The position numbers were made by a program, and so were the translations under genes. DNA of 64,000 bases, from contig JANRMQ010000002.1 in assembly GCA_040981125.1 (NCBI GenBank), forward strand, positions 62,001 through 126,000, read 5' to 3'. Position 1 is the stretch's first letter. The number at the start of each line of letters is the position of its first letter. The notes beneath the pieces were generated by a model, which saw only the letters and a list, made by a program, of their open reading frames with translations, made no database searches and was not told the origin of the DNA. This stretch comes from DASSBQ01 sp040981125. Its GTDB lineage: Bacteria > Nitrospirota > Nitrospiria > Nitrospirales > Nitrospiraceae. This document shows, one piece after another, positions 7,847 to 15,800 of the stretch.

Positions 7847-9328
7847 TTATTTCGCGAGCACGAGAATGACACCGATCAGGAAGGCCACGATGTAACTCTT
7901 CTGATCGCGAACCGCAAAAACGACGGGGTCATCGTCCATCTGATCGCGATACGCCAGCATCCAAGCCCGTGTGATCCAATAGAGCATCACGGGACAAACC
8001 AGCCACAAGACTTCCGGACGCGAGTAGAGCGCCAGCACCTCTTTGCTGCTGATATAGAGCGCCAACACCAGCACCGCGACCAATCCGCTGGAGGATCCGA
8101 TGCTGGCGATATGCTCGGCGTCCGTCGTGCGGTATCCCCTGCCCCGTAGATCCCCCTGATCAAGTCCGCTCGCGTGATCCGTGTGGCTCACCAACTTGAT
8201 TTCCGTGAAGCGCTTCATCAGCGCCAGACTGAGAAACATGAACAGTGAAAACGTCAGCAGCCAATGGGACGGCACGATCCCGGCTGCGGCCCCACCGGCA
8301 TAGACTCGAACCGTATAGAGTTGCGCCAGCACGATGACATCAATAAGGACAAACTGTTTGACGTACAGCGAGTAGCTGGTTGTCAGAACGAAATAGACGG
8401 CCAATACAAAGAAAAACGGCGTCGGAAGGACCATGGCCGATGCAAAACTCACAATCAAGCATCCCAGCGACAACGCCAAGCCGGCAGGAATGGAGAGAGT
8501 TCCCGCCGCAAACGGACGATGCTTCTTCTTCGGATGATGCCGATCCGCTTCCAAATCCAGGCAATCGTTCAGGATATAGACCCCGGACGCGCACAAGCTG
8601 AAGGAGAAGAACGCGATGAGCGCGGCGAGCACCGAGGAGCCTTGTAGCACCTGGTGTGAAGAAATCAACGGCACGAACACCAGCAGGTTTTTGGCCCACT
8701 GGTGGACGCGAAGGGCCTTCAACAGGACGCGGATCAGGCTGCGCTGCTCCTCGAACACGCGGCCCACCGTTATTCCGGCCTCCCGGACCCGCGCCACAAG
8801 AGACGGCGAGCGGGACACGATCAGGGCTTGGTTGGCATGCCCCCACACCGGCAGGTCGGCGCTGGAATTACCGATATAATCATATCCGCGACTGCCGAAC
8901 CGCTCTTCGAGCGCTTTGCGCTTGGCCGTTCCTTTCAAATTGACCGTCTCCGTGCCGAGAACCTGGTCGAACAGTCCCAGGTGCGCCGCAACGGCTCCGG
9001 CAAGTTCAAGATGGCTGGCGGTCGCCAAGACCAATGTGCGGCCGCGCCGCCGCTCGCTCCGGAGATAGTCCACGACATCGTCGTTATAGGGCAATGCGGT
9101 CACATCGAGTCGCACCCTTCGGTTGATTTCACGCTTCAGATACGCCTTACCGTGCCACAGCCATAAGGGCACGGCAAAAATCAGCAATGGAGAGCGCTTG
9201 AGAAGAAGAAGCAGAGATTCCCAGAAGAGGTCGGTCTTGATCAGGGTGCCGTCCAAATCCACACATAGCGGCACCTGGCATGGAGACAGGACGGCCGGCG
9301 TTGTCGCGGGATGCGGGATGGAAGACAC
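7847..9328 (-). CDS. HAD phosphatase-UbiA prenyltransferase fusion
   Basis: 493 residues starting at GTG 9328 with AAAGGAG eight bases upstream. Residues about 20-200 are a HAD domain: LCVDLDGTLIKTD nucleophile motif, LVLATASHLELAG motif II and YIGNSSADLPVWGHA motif IV. From about 210 it becomes a UbiA-type membrane prenyltransferase with roughly eight helices and the metal motif NDCLDLEADRHHP, plus a second acidic loop at VSHTDHASGLDQGDLRG. The UbiA part resembles decaprenyl-phosphate phosphoribosyltransferases. A plausible reading is transfer of phosphoribose to a polyprenyl phosphate with the HAD domain removing the 5-phosphate; this is inference from the fusion. Confidence 0.88.
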   Translation of the reverse strand: MSSIPHPATTPAVLSPCQVPLCVDLDGTLIKTDLFWESLLLLLKRSPLLIFAVPLWLWHGKAYLKREINRRVRLDVTALPYNDDVVDYLRSERRRGRTLVLATASHLELAGAVAAHLGLFDQVLGTETVNLKGTAKRKALEERFGSRGYDYIGNSSADLPVWGHANQALIVSRSPSLVARVREAGITVGRVFEEQRSLIRVLLKALRVHQWAKNLLVFVPLISSHQVLQGSSVLAALIAFFSFSLCASGVYILNDCLDLEADRHHPKKKHRPFAAGTLSIPAGLALSLGCLIVSFASAMVLPTPFFFVLAVYFVLTTSYSLYVKQFVLIDVIVLAQLYTVRVYAGGAAAGIVPSHWLLTFSLFMFLSLALMKRFTEIKLVSHTDHASGLDQGDLRGRGYRTTDAEHIASIGSSSGLVAVLVLALYISSKEVLALYSRPEVLWLVCPVMLYWITRAWMLAYRDQMDDDPVVFAVRDQKSYIVAFLIGVILVLAK

Positions 9329-9564
9329 CCGATCACTCCTTTCGGACTTCCCCGAGAAATCGACTCAGAGCGCCTGACTTGCACCTACATGTCCGGCGCC
9401 CGGATCGGCCGGCGCCGTGGCGGATCTCAAGCAGAGGTAGGATACCAGGGGCTCCGACATCAGTCACGCGGGATCGACAAATACGTACGGTCGGGAGAAG
9501 AAGGGTGCGACCCAAGCTACAGCCTGACGGTCGTTCGACGCAGGGACCGGAATGATTTCGCGGA

Positions 9565-9888
9565 TTACTTCCCGAAAGCCTTTTTCAACAACGGCTCGAC
9601 CTCCCCTTTCGCCTCCATCGGGTCCAGGACATCCGTGTCTCCGAAGAACTGGCCGCCAATAAAAACCTTGGGAAGAGTAGGCCAACTGGTCATCCGTGTG
9701 AGCGTCTCTCGCTTCGCCGGCTGGGCCAAGACGTCGATGACCTCATAGGGGTATCCATACTTATCAAAGAACTGCATGGTCTCACGGGTAAAACCGCACA
9801 TCGGCATGGTCTTGGTGCCTTTGCCGTAGATCAAGATCTTATGCTCGGTGATTTCTTTCTGAATTTCCTGTTCAATAGGATCCGCCAT
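9565..9888 (-). CDS. grxD: Grx4-type monothiol glutaredoxin with CGFT site
   Basis: 107 residues from ATG 9888, chosen because AAGGAGG lies five bases before it; a longer in-frame version reaches 9909. The sequence MPMCGFTRETMQFF, WPTLPKVFIGG and FFGDTDVLD match the monothiol Grx4/Grx5 family that binds a 2Fe-2S cluster with glutathione and works with BolA. The signature is normally CGFS; here it is CGFT (C31-T34), a conservative change. It sits 10 bases after the BolA-like gene stop on the same strand, so the two are surely co-expressed. Role inferred: Fe-S cluster transfer or iron sensing. Confidence 0.92.
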   Translation of the reverse strand: MADPIEQEIQKEITEHKILIYGKGTKTMPMCGFTRETMQFFDKYGYPYEVIDVLAQPAKRETLTRMTSWPTLPKVFIGGQFFGDTDVLDPMEAKGEVEPLLKKAFGK

Positions 9889-9898
9889 CGGGCCCTCC

Positions 9899-10138
9899 TT
9901 ACGTCTCATCCGGCGTTATTGCTGTGATCTCCAGCGCGTGGATGCGTCCATCACGCAGGGGGACCGCCAACGCTTGGTAAATCGTGCGGTGGCGATCCAA
10001 GAGATTCTTCTCTTTAAATAAACTCGAGGTGACCCGCACCATTAAATGATCCCGAGTTCCTGTCTTATCGAATACCGTCACCATGGCGTCCGGCAACACC
10101 TGGCGAATATATGTCGTCACGTCGTCGTCGCTGATCAT
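9899..10138 (-). CDS. BolA/IbaG family protein
   Basis: 79 residues, the normal BolA length. DHLMVRVTSSLFKEKNLLDRHRTIY contains the family's small-domain class II KH-like fold, with an invariant RHR-type segment (DRHRTIYQAL) and the C-terminal strand IHALEITAITPDE. BolA proteins form heterodimers with monothiol glutaredoxins bridging a 2Fe-2S cluster; the neighbouring grx gene on the same transcript supports this directly. It reads MISDDDVTTYIRQVLPDA at the start, similar to IbaG rather than long BolA. Confidence 0.9.
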   Translation of the reverse strand: MISDDDVTTYIRQVLPDAMVTVFDKTGTRDHLMVRVTSSLFKEKNLLDRHRTIYQALAVPLRDGRIHALEITAITPDET

Positions 10139-10297
10139 AACTGCGGATCAGAATAGCGCATCCTCCGACACGAACGCAATTCCGGCGGCGGCCGCTGAAG
10201 TGAATGGTGAGTGACGATTTGGTGATTCGGCGAAGTCTTACCTTCACGAAAGCACGAATTCACCAATCATACTTCTATGGTGGTGCATTTGATGCGG

Positions 10298-10317
10298 CCT
10301 GGTTGATCTCAACCAGG
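10298..10317. promoter_or_regulatory. Palindrome, candidate activator site
   Basis: A perfect 9-bp inverted repeat CCTGGTTGA / TCAACCAGG separated by TC. It lies about 70-90 bases upstream of the sigma-54 -24 element at 10390, the place where enhancer-binding proteins usually sit. It has no T-run and no gene ends just before it, so a terminator is less likely. Confidence 0.5.
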
Positions 10318-10387
10318 GCTGTTGCGGATACAGATTTCCGTCCGACTCATAACCGATTGAAGTTACAGTAAATGGCAGCCGTCATGT

Positions 10388-10404
10388 TTGGCACGTCCAT
10401 TGCC
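10388..10404 (+). promoter_or_regulatory. Sigma-54 (-24/-12) promoter
   Basis: TTGGCACG-TCCA-TTGCC matches the sigma-54 consensus TTGGCACG-N4-TTGCW at every position but the last. The GG (10390-10391) and GC (10402-10403) doublets are exactly 12 bases apart. Transcription would begin near 10415, leaving about 58 bases before the receiver gene start at 10473. The match is read by eye; the bound activator is unknown. Confidence 0.75.
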
Positions 10405-10472
10405 ATTATGCCTTTTCGAAACGGCAAGATCTGCGAGTCAATACGTTGGGACTTAACCACAAGGAGGATTCC

Positions 10473-10907
10473 ATGGGAGAATTCAGATCCGGCTTCTTCA
10501 TGAGCGATACCGCCTGTAATGGACGAGTGCTGGTCGTCGATGATGAACCCGACATCCGAAAGGTTGTCAAAATGACGTTGCAGAAAGCCGGATATGAGGT
10601 GCTTGAGGCCGAAGACGGCGAGAAGGCCATTCAAACGATCAATACAGGCGAGAACCGCCTGCTCCTGGACGTTATTATCTGTGATATCCGTATGCCGAAG
10701 ATCAACGGCGTTGAAGCGATCGCGTATTTCCAGCAAGAATGGCCGCGCGTCCCCATCATCGTACTCACCGGATTTCCCGACACGGACATGGCGACGTCGT
10801 TCTTGCGCGGCGGCGTGATCGATTATCTGGTGAAGCCGGTTGAAGGCGAAAAGCTGAAGGCAGCCGTGGGCCGCGCCATGGAACAGCGGGAACTGGCACG
10901 GTTGTAG
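10473..10907 (+). CDS. Single-domain response regulator
   Basis: 144 residues from ATG 10473, with AAGGAGG six bases upstream. A CheY-like receiver fills the protein: acidic pair D23-D24 in VLVVDDEPDI, phosphoacceptor D71 in VIICDIRMPKING, the T in PIIVLTGFPD and K in YLVKPVEG. There is no output domain, so it acts by protein contact or as a phosphate relay. It is the first gene behind the sigma-54 promoter; two histidine kinases follow on the same strand after a hairpin, so these are the likely partners. Confidence 0.9.
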   Translation: MGEFRSGFFMSDTACNGRVLVVDDEPDIRKVVKMTLQKAGYEVLEAEDGEKAIQTINTGENRLLLDVIICDIRMPKINGVEAIAYFQQEWPRVPIIVLTGFPDTDMATSFLRGGVIDYLVKPVEGEKLKAAVGRAMEQRELARL

Positions 10908-10940
10908 CGTGGAACCATGATCTGCCGATCCGGCGGTACC

Positions 10941-10963
10941 CCGGGGGACTCGTTGTCCCCCGG
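10941..10963 (+). terminator. Strong GC hairpin after the receiver gene
   Basis: CCGGGGGAC-TCGTT-GTCCCCCGG forms a perfect 9-bp stem with a 5-base loop, 33 bases after the receiver stop. No U-run follows (ACCGATCCTTCC), so it may be a leaky terminator or an mRNA-stabilising end that sets the ratio of regulator to kinase. Confidence 0.5.
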
Positions 10964-11029
10964 ACCGATCCTTCCTGATAGCGTCCTTCGTCCGGCCTCG
11001 GCGATCTCACAAGGAGAAGCCTCTTCGTA

Positions 11030-12076
11030 ATGGACGGATCACAGACTAAGGTAGCCATCGTGGGAGCCGGCAAAGGCGGCGTCGCGCTCCTTGAACTCCT
11101 GCACCAGATTCCTGATGTCGATATCGTCGGCATTACCGACAAAGATCCCGGCGCGCCGGGCCTCCAGCGTGCGCGTGATCTAAGCATTCATGTGACGGAG
11201 GAAGCGCCGGATCTCATCGGCAATCACGGCGTCAATCTCATTCTCGACGTGACGGGCGATCCGGGCATGCAGGACACGATTCTCACGCATAAGAGTCCGG
11301 GAGCGGAGGTCCTGAACGGATCCATGGCCAAACTGCTATGGAATCTGATCCAACATGAGTCCAAACTGGAGACCGAACTATTCCATGCCGAGAAGCTGGC
11401 CGGCCTCGGATCGTTTGCGGCGGGTATTGCCCATGACATCAACAACCCCCTCCAGCTCATACTGGGGCTTGCGGAGAATCTGGCCCAAGAACAGGATATT
11501 CATGCCGTGCAGGAGCAGGCGCGCGAGATCATTGAAGCCGTGAAGCGGACCAGCGCCATTTGCCGTGATCTGACTCGGTATGCCAGACGCAATACCGCGC
11601 ATGACGATGCGCCGGTCAATGTGAATCAAAAAATCGACGAAGCGCTCAAAATCGCGCGGTATGCGGTGACGCTCCAAGAGATCACGATCATCAAACACTA
11701 TGATCCACGGGCGGTCGTGAAAGGCAATCCCGATGAACTGCTTCATGTATTCGTCAATCTCATCACCAACGCCGTGCAGGCCATGGCCGAGCGCGGCACG
11801 CTGACATTGACCACGGACGCCGTAGACGGCTCGGTCCTCGTCACAGTGAGGGACACCGGCTGCGGCATTCCGAAGGAATTTCTCGCCAGGATTTTCGATC
11901 CGCTTTTTACCACCAAGCCGGCCGGCAAGGGCACGGGCTTGGGACTCTATAACGTCATGTCCGTCGTATCCAAGATGAACGGCCATATCGCGGTCGACAG
12001 TACCGTGGGAAAAGGCACGGCTTTTACGATTGAATTTTCCCCGGCGTCCCAACCCATACAGTTTACGGCACCATGA
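11030..12076 (+). CDS. Soluble histidine kinase with N-terminal Rossmann domain
   Basis: 348 residues. The first ~105 form an NAD(P)-binding-like Rossmann unit: VAIVGAGKGGVALLELL glycine motif, IVGITDKDPGAPG with the acidic end of strand 2, and NLILDVTGDPGMQ. Then comes HisKA with phosphoacceptor H135 in GIAHDINNPLQLI, and an HATPase: N box FVNLITNAVQAM, G1 VRDTGCGIP, F box IFDPLFTT and G2 GKGTGLGLYNV. No membrane segment is seen, so the input is cytoplasmic, perhaps a dinucleotide or redox state. It shares the strand with the sigma-54-driven receiver upstream, and a second kinase starts four bases after its stop. Confidence 0.88.
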   Translation: MDGSQTKVAIVGAGKGGVALLELLHQIPDVDIVGITDKDPGAPGLQRARDLSIHVTEEAPDLIGNHGVNLILDVTGDPGMQDTILTHKSPGAEVLNGSMAKLLWNLIQHESKLETELFHAEKLAGLGSFAAGIAHDINNPLQLILGLAENLAQEQDIHAVQEQAREIIEAVKRTSAICRDLTRYARRNTAHDDAPVNVNQKIDEALKIARYAVTLQEITIIKHYDPRAVVKGNPDELLHVFVNLITNAVQAMAERGTLTLTTDAVDGSVLVTVRDTGCGIPKEFLARIFDPLFTTKPAGKGTGLGLYNVMSVVSKMNGHIAVDSTVGKGTAFTIEFSPASQPIQFTAP

Positions 12077-12080
12077 CCCC

Positions 12081-14603
12081 ATGACGATTCCATCCGATTC
12101 TCCCGCTTCCACCGTCCCGGCCCGTCACGGCTGGGGGCTTAAACGGAAACTGATCGTTTCCATGCTGCTGGTCGGCGTGTTGCCGCTTATCCTCGGCCTG
12201 AGCATGGCATTCTTCCAGGGATCGAAAGAAATCCGCGAGATCAGCGGTGAAAGCTTTAAGGCGCTCGCGACCGAAGCGGCAAGAAAGCTGGATCTGCTCG
12301 TGGCGGAGGAAGTGGCTCGAACATCTCGAATCACGGCGGACCCCCTCATCATCCAGGAACTGGAAAAGCGGCGGGATGCGCTTCAACTCCCCGCGGAGAC
12401 CGACAAGACTCCCCGCCAGGTGCAATTAAAAACCAAATGGGATGCGCGGGATCCGGCCGCGGTCAAGACCATTACCGACAGCCGGTTGGCGCGTCTGTTG
12501 AGAGAATATTATGCCGGGTCCCACGTGGAGCAAGACCAGCTGCTGCCCCAGGTGGTGCGGGCGGCGACCAGAATGCTTTTCATTACCGATGTCCGGGGAG
12601 ATTTGGTCGCGGCGCTGACGAACTTACCCGAGTTTTCGCATGATGGCACGGCATGGTGGAAGGGCGCATTCAACAAGGGTATCGGGCAACTGTACATCGA
12701 AGACGTCTATTTTGACGACAAGGCCAAGACCTATGTCTTCAGCATTTCGATGCCGATCATGGACAATCTCCGCTATGAAGTGGTCGGGGTGCTGCATCGA
12801 GTGATCGATGCCAAGGAATTCTTCTCTCCATCCACGCATCCTATCCGGTTCGGCAAAACCGGGCATGTCATGCTGATCGACAGTCGCGGGATCGTTTTGA
12901 GTTGTCCGATCCTTCCCACCGGCGTCCGGCTTTCCGATCCCGCCTTGATTCCGCTCGTCATTCCGCTCGAACCGGGATGGGTCAGCGCGTCGAGCGATGG
13001 GCACGGCGGCACCGGCACCGCCATCATCGGGTTCGCCCCTCTCCCCGAAACCAGCCGGGCCACCAACGGCGAGCTGGATCAAGGCGCCTGGCATACATTC
13101 GTGTGGCAATCCTCCGCCGAACTCTTTGCCCCGGTCAAACATCTCTTCACCTGGATGTCGATCTTCGGCGCCGTGGCGGTGGGATTGCTGGCGACGTTGG
13201 GCTATCTCGCGGCCAGTCGCATTGTCACGCCCGTTCGCCGGCTCCAGGAAGCGGCCCGATCGATCGGGAAAGGCGAACTGCGCGAACCCATTCAGATCAA
13301 GACCGGAGATGAACTCGAAGAGTTGGCGGTTGAATTCAATCGCATGAACGCGCAATTGGAAGCCGCCTTCGCCGGCCTGACGAGCCAGGTCCAATTAAAG
13401 ACCGAAGAGGTCCAGTTCCTTCAGAAAGCCACCGACCAGGTCCTGGACGCCGTCCCGACCCCGATCATCATGATCGACCAGCATGAGCATATTCAGTATG
13501 TGAACAAAGCATCGAAGGAGGCCCTCTCCATCAACGGCCAACATGTGTCCAGCATGACGCTGTTTGATCTGCTCCATCTGGATCACGCGATGCAGGACAA
13601 GCTCAGGAGGGAACTCGGACAACCGGACGGAGCCCTGTCCCGAGGCCACGGCGATCCGAGTCGGCCGGCTGCCTTTGAGCCTCATGACCCCCTCTCTCCG
13701 CAACTCAGACAAGACTTTCGGGACGAGCGGCATGAACTCCAGATCGGGTCACGATTGTACCGCTATCAATGGTTTCGGATGGACAGCCGGCACGGTGAGG
13801 GAAAACGAATCGGGCTGGTGCTGCGAGACACGACGGATGAGAGTCGGCTGCAGGATCAGCTGGTGCAAGCGGAGAAATCCGGCAGCCTGGGCGTGCTGAC
13901 CGCCGGAATCGGGCATGAACTGAACAATCCGTTGTTCGGGATTCTCGGTCTGGGTGAAGCCATCCAGGAAGAAGTCGATTTACTTCGTGTGAAGTCCTAT
14001 GCCCGCGACATCGTCGTCCACGGCCAGCGAATGGCCGCAATCATTCGAGACTTCGCCGGCATCGCCTCGCGCGAAGCCAAGGACCAACGCGTGCCGGTCG
14101 ATGTCAATGCGGAATTGGACCAGGCCTGGACGATTGTGCAAACCTCGTATGACGCGCTCGGCGTGGATGTTCAGAAGCGCTACGTGTCCGCCTCCATGGT
14201 CAATGCGCTCCCCGACCAATTGCGTCAAGCTTTTACCAACGTCTTGGCCAATGCGGTGCAGGCTTTGCGCGGCCAAGGCCAATTGCTGCTCAGCACCGAA
14301 GAGCAAGGCGGAACGCTGACCATCAAAATCAGCGATACGGGACCGGGCATTCCCAAGCATCACTTGAGTAAAGTCTTCGATCCGTTCTTTACGACCAAAA
14401 GCCAGGGACAAGGCTCGGGGTTGGGCCTGACGGTGGCGCAACGAATCGTGAAGAAATTCGGCGGGGAGATTCGCCTTGAAAGCACAGAAGCCAAGGGCAC
14501 GACCTGCATCATCACGCTTCCCACCGCCGGCGCGCCGGCCCGGAAGGAGGAACGATGTCTCCCATCCTCAGATCAAGCGGCCACGCCGCATTCTGGTTCA
14601 TGA
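12081..14603 (+). CDS. Membrane sensor histidine kinase (periplasmic sensor, HAMP, PAS)
   Basis: 840 residues from ATG 12081; longer in-frame starts overlap the previous gene. TM1 is IVSMLLVGVLPLILGLSMAF (about 26-46), followed by a ~320-residue periplasmic region resembling a double-CACHE sensor (VEDVYFDD-like IEDVYFDDKAKTY, GHVMLIDSRG). TM2 is WMSIFGAVAVGLLATLGYLA (about 357-377), then HAMP (VTPVRRLQEAARSIGKGEL), a coiled coil, PAS (IIMIDQHEHIQYVNKA), HisKA with H612 in GIGHELNNPLFGI, and HATPase (DTGPGIP, GSGLGLTV). No receiver domain is attached, which fits use of the separate receiver at 10473. Its 3' end overlaps the DUF3365 gene by 49 bases. Confidence 0.9.
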   Translation: MTIPSDSPASTVPARHGWGLKRKLIVSMLLVGVLPLILGLSMAFFQGSKEIREISGESFKALATEAARKLDLLVAEEVARTSRITADPLIIQELEKRRDALQLPAETDKTPRQVQLKTKWDARDPAAVKTITDSRLARLLREYYAGSHVEQDQLLPQVVRAATRMLFITDVRGDLVAALTNLPEFSHDGTAWWKGAFNKGIGQLYIEDVYFDDKAKTYVFSISMPIMDNLRYEVVGVLHRVIDAKEFFSPSTHPIRFGKTGHVMLIDSRGIVLSCPILPTGVRLSDPALIPLVIPLEPGWVSASSDGHGGTGTAIIGFAPLPETSRATNGELDQGAWHTFVWQSSAELFAPVKHLFTWMSIFGAVAVGLLATLGYLAASRIVTPVRRLQEAARSIGKGELREPIQIKTGDELEELAVEFNRMNAQLEAAFAGLTSQVQLKTEEVQFLQKATDQVLDAVPTPIIMIDQHEHIQYVNKASKEALSINGQHVSSMTLFDLLHLDHAMQDKLRRELGQPDGALSRGHGDPSRPAAFEPHDPLSPQLRQDFRDERHELQIGSRLYRYQWFRMDSRHGEGKRIGLVLRDTTDESRLQDQLVQAEKSGSLGVLTAGIGHELNNPLFGILGLGEAIQEEVDLLRVKSYARDIVVHGQRMAAIIRDFAGIASREAKDQRVPVDVNAELDQAWTIVQTSYDALGVDVQKRYVSASMVNALPDQLRQAFTNVLANAVQALRGQGQLLLSTEEQGGTLTIKISDTGPGIPKHHLSKVFDPFFTTKSQGQGSGLGLTVAQRIVKKFGGEIRLESTEAKGTTCIITLPTAGAPARKEERCLPSSDQAATPHSGS

Positions 14604-15148
14604 TGCTGTTCGCTGTAGGCTGGAACTATTCGCTCCAGGCAAAGGACCCGCCGCCTCCGCCGGGCATCCCGCCGGAGAAGGTCGCCGAATATGTCCATGC
14701 CATCCTTGAGGCGGATCGTACCGTCTATACCAACCATGTCGTCAACCGGATGCAGGCCAAAGGCATCGTGTCCGCCGCGGAGCATTGGGAAAATGAAAAT
14801 GCCTTGCCGCTGCCAGCTCAATTTCTACAACATTCCGGAAAGTTGGTTGCGGAAGGGGGGCGAGGCATCCGGTATCGCCTGATCAGCCTGTGGCCCATCT
14901 ACCAGCGCAACGCGCCGGCTACGGAATTTGAACGAAAAGCGCTGGAAACCGTGAGTCAACGCCCGGATCGCCCGTTTACCGGAATTGTGACGAGCGGACG
15001 GAGACAATACTTTCAGGCCGTTTATGCCGATCGCGCGGTTTCATCGGCCTGTGTCACCTGCCATAACAACCACCCCTTGAGCCCGAAGCGTGATTTCCGA
15101 AGCAACGACGTCGTGGGAGGCATGGCGATTACGATTCCATTGGATTGA
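14555..15148 (+). CDS. DUF3365 (Tll0287-like) haem-binding sensor protein
   Basis: 197 residues. An N-terminal hydrophobic segment AFWFMMLFAVGWNYSLQA ending in an Ala-X-Ala-like site suggests export. The body carries the DUF3365 pattern: RYRLISLWPIYQRNAP, FTGIVTSGRRQYFQAVYAD and SSACVTCHNNHPLSPK, in which C166-xx-C169-H170 is a c-type haem site, ending VVGGMAITIPLD. Family members are periplasmic haem sensors, free or fused to kinases. Overlap with the upstream kinase gene by 49 bases points to tight coupling, so this may feed redox, NO or O2 information to that kinase. Confidence 0.88.
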   Translation: MSPILRSSGHAAFWFMMLFAVGWNYSLQAKDPPPPPGIPPEKVAEYVHAILEADRTVYTNHVVNRMQAKGIVSAAEHWENENALPLPAQFLQHSGKLVAEGGRGIRYRLISLWPIYQRNAPATEFERKALETVSQRPDRPFTGIVTSGRRQYFQAVYADRAVSSACVTCHNNHPLSPKRDFRSNDVVGGMAITIPLD

Positions 15149-15275
15149 AGCAGGCGGTGACCGGGGAGAGGCCGGAGCAGGCGGGGCGGTGGACCGCCCC
15201 CGTCACGGTTGGAGGATCGGATGCGGAGCGGCGGGGACTCAGCGGGACGGCGTCACAGGCGGCGCACAAGGCGAA

Positions 15276-15719
15276 TCATGGATTCTCGGCGGCCAGCGCC
15301 ATCGCCTTTCCTCGCTGAGGAGAAAGTTCCCGCACATTGCTCGGCAGCTTGGTCGCTTCCTCGCCGAATGAAGAAATTCCCATATCGGACAGCCCCTGAA
15401 ATTTCGAGCCGTCTTCCATGGCAAAGCTCGGCGTGTGAACTTCGCCGATGAGCACGCCGGTCTTCAACAGTTGCACCCGTTCACCGGCCGTGACGGTGGC
15501 CTTCACCTTGCCGCTGTTGACCAAGATGCCGGCGCTGATCGTTCCCTGTACGACTCCGTCCTCCCCGATGACGACGGTTCCCTTCGTATGAATTTCTCCT
15601 TCGAGGCGGCCATCGATACGAACGGTCCCTTCAACGCGGATCTCCCCTTTGATCAAGACGCCTTTGGCCAACAAGGTGATATTTTCCTCTTCGACGAATC
15701 CAGTCTTCTTCATCATCAT
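15276..15719 (-). CDS. Bactofilin
   Basis: 147 residues from ATG 15719, with GAGAGGGAA seven bases upstream. The central part (about residues 12-105) is a run of short beta-helix repeats: ITLLAKGVLIKGEIRVEG, TVRIDGRLEGEI, GTVVIGEDGVVQGTI, GILVNSGKVKATV, TAGERVQLLKTG. This is the DUF583/bactofilin fold, which polymerises without nucleotide into filaments that position cell-wall enzymes. The short tail is polar. It lies just downstream of a class A penicillin-binding protein on the same strand, consistent with a cell-wall role. Confidence 0.92.
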   Translation of the reverse strand: MMMKKTGFVEEENITLLAKGVLIKGEIRVEGTVRIDGRLEGEIHTKGTVVIGEDGVVQGTISAGILVNSGKVKATVTAGERVQLLKTGVLIGEVHTPSFAMEDGSKFQGLSDMGISSFGEEATKLPSNVRELSPQRGKAMALAAENP

Positions 15720-15785
15720 CGTTGATTCCCTCTCGGCGTGGGTGTGAGCATGGCGCCACATGAACATGGGGCAAGCCTACACCAC

Positions 15786-15800
15786 GGTCACGGGGTGACC
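15786..15800 (-). terminator. Short hairpin at PBP1B stop
   Basis: GGTCAC-GGG-GTGACC is a 6-bp perfect stem that begins at the PBP gene stop codon, between it and bactofilin. There is no clear U-run, so it could end or simply attenuate the transcript. Confidence 0.35.
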
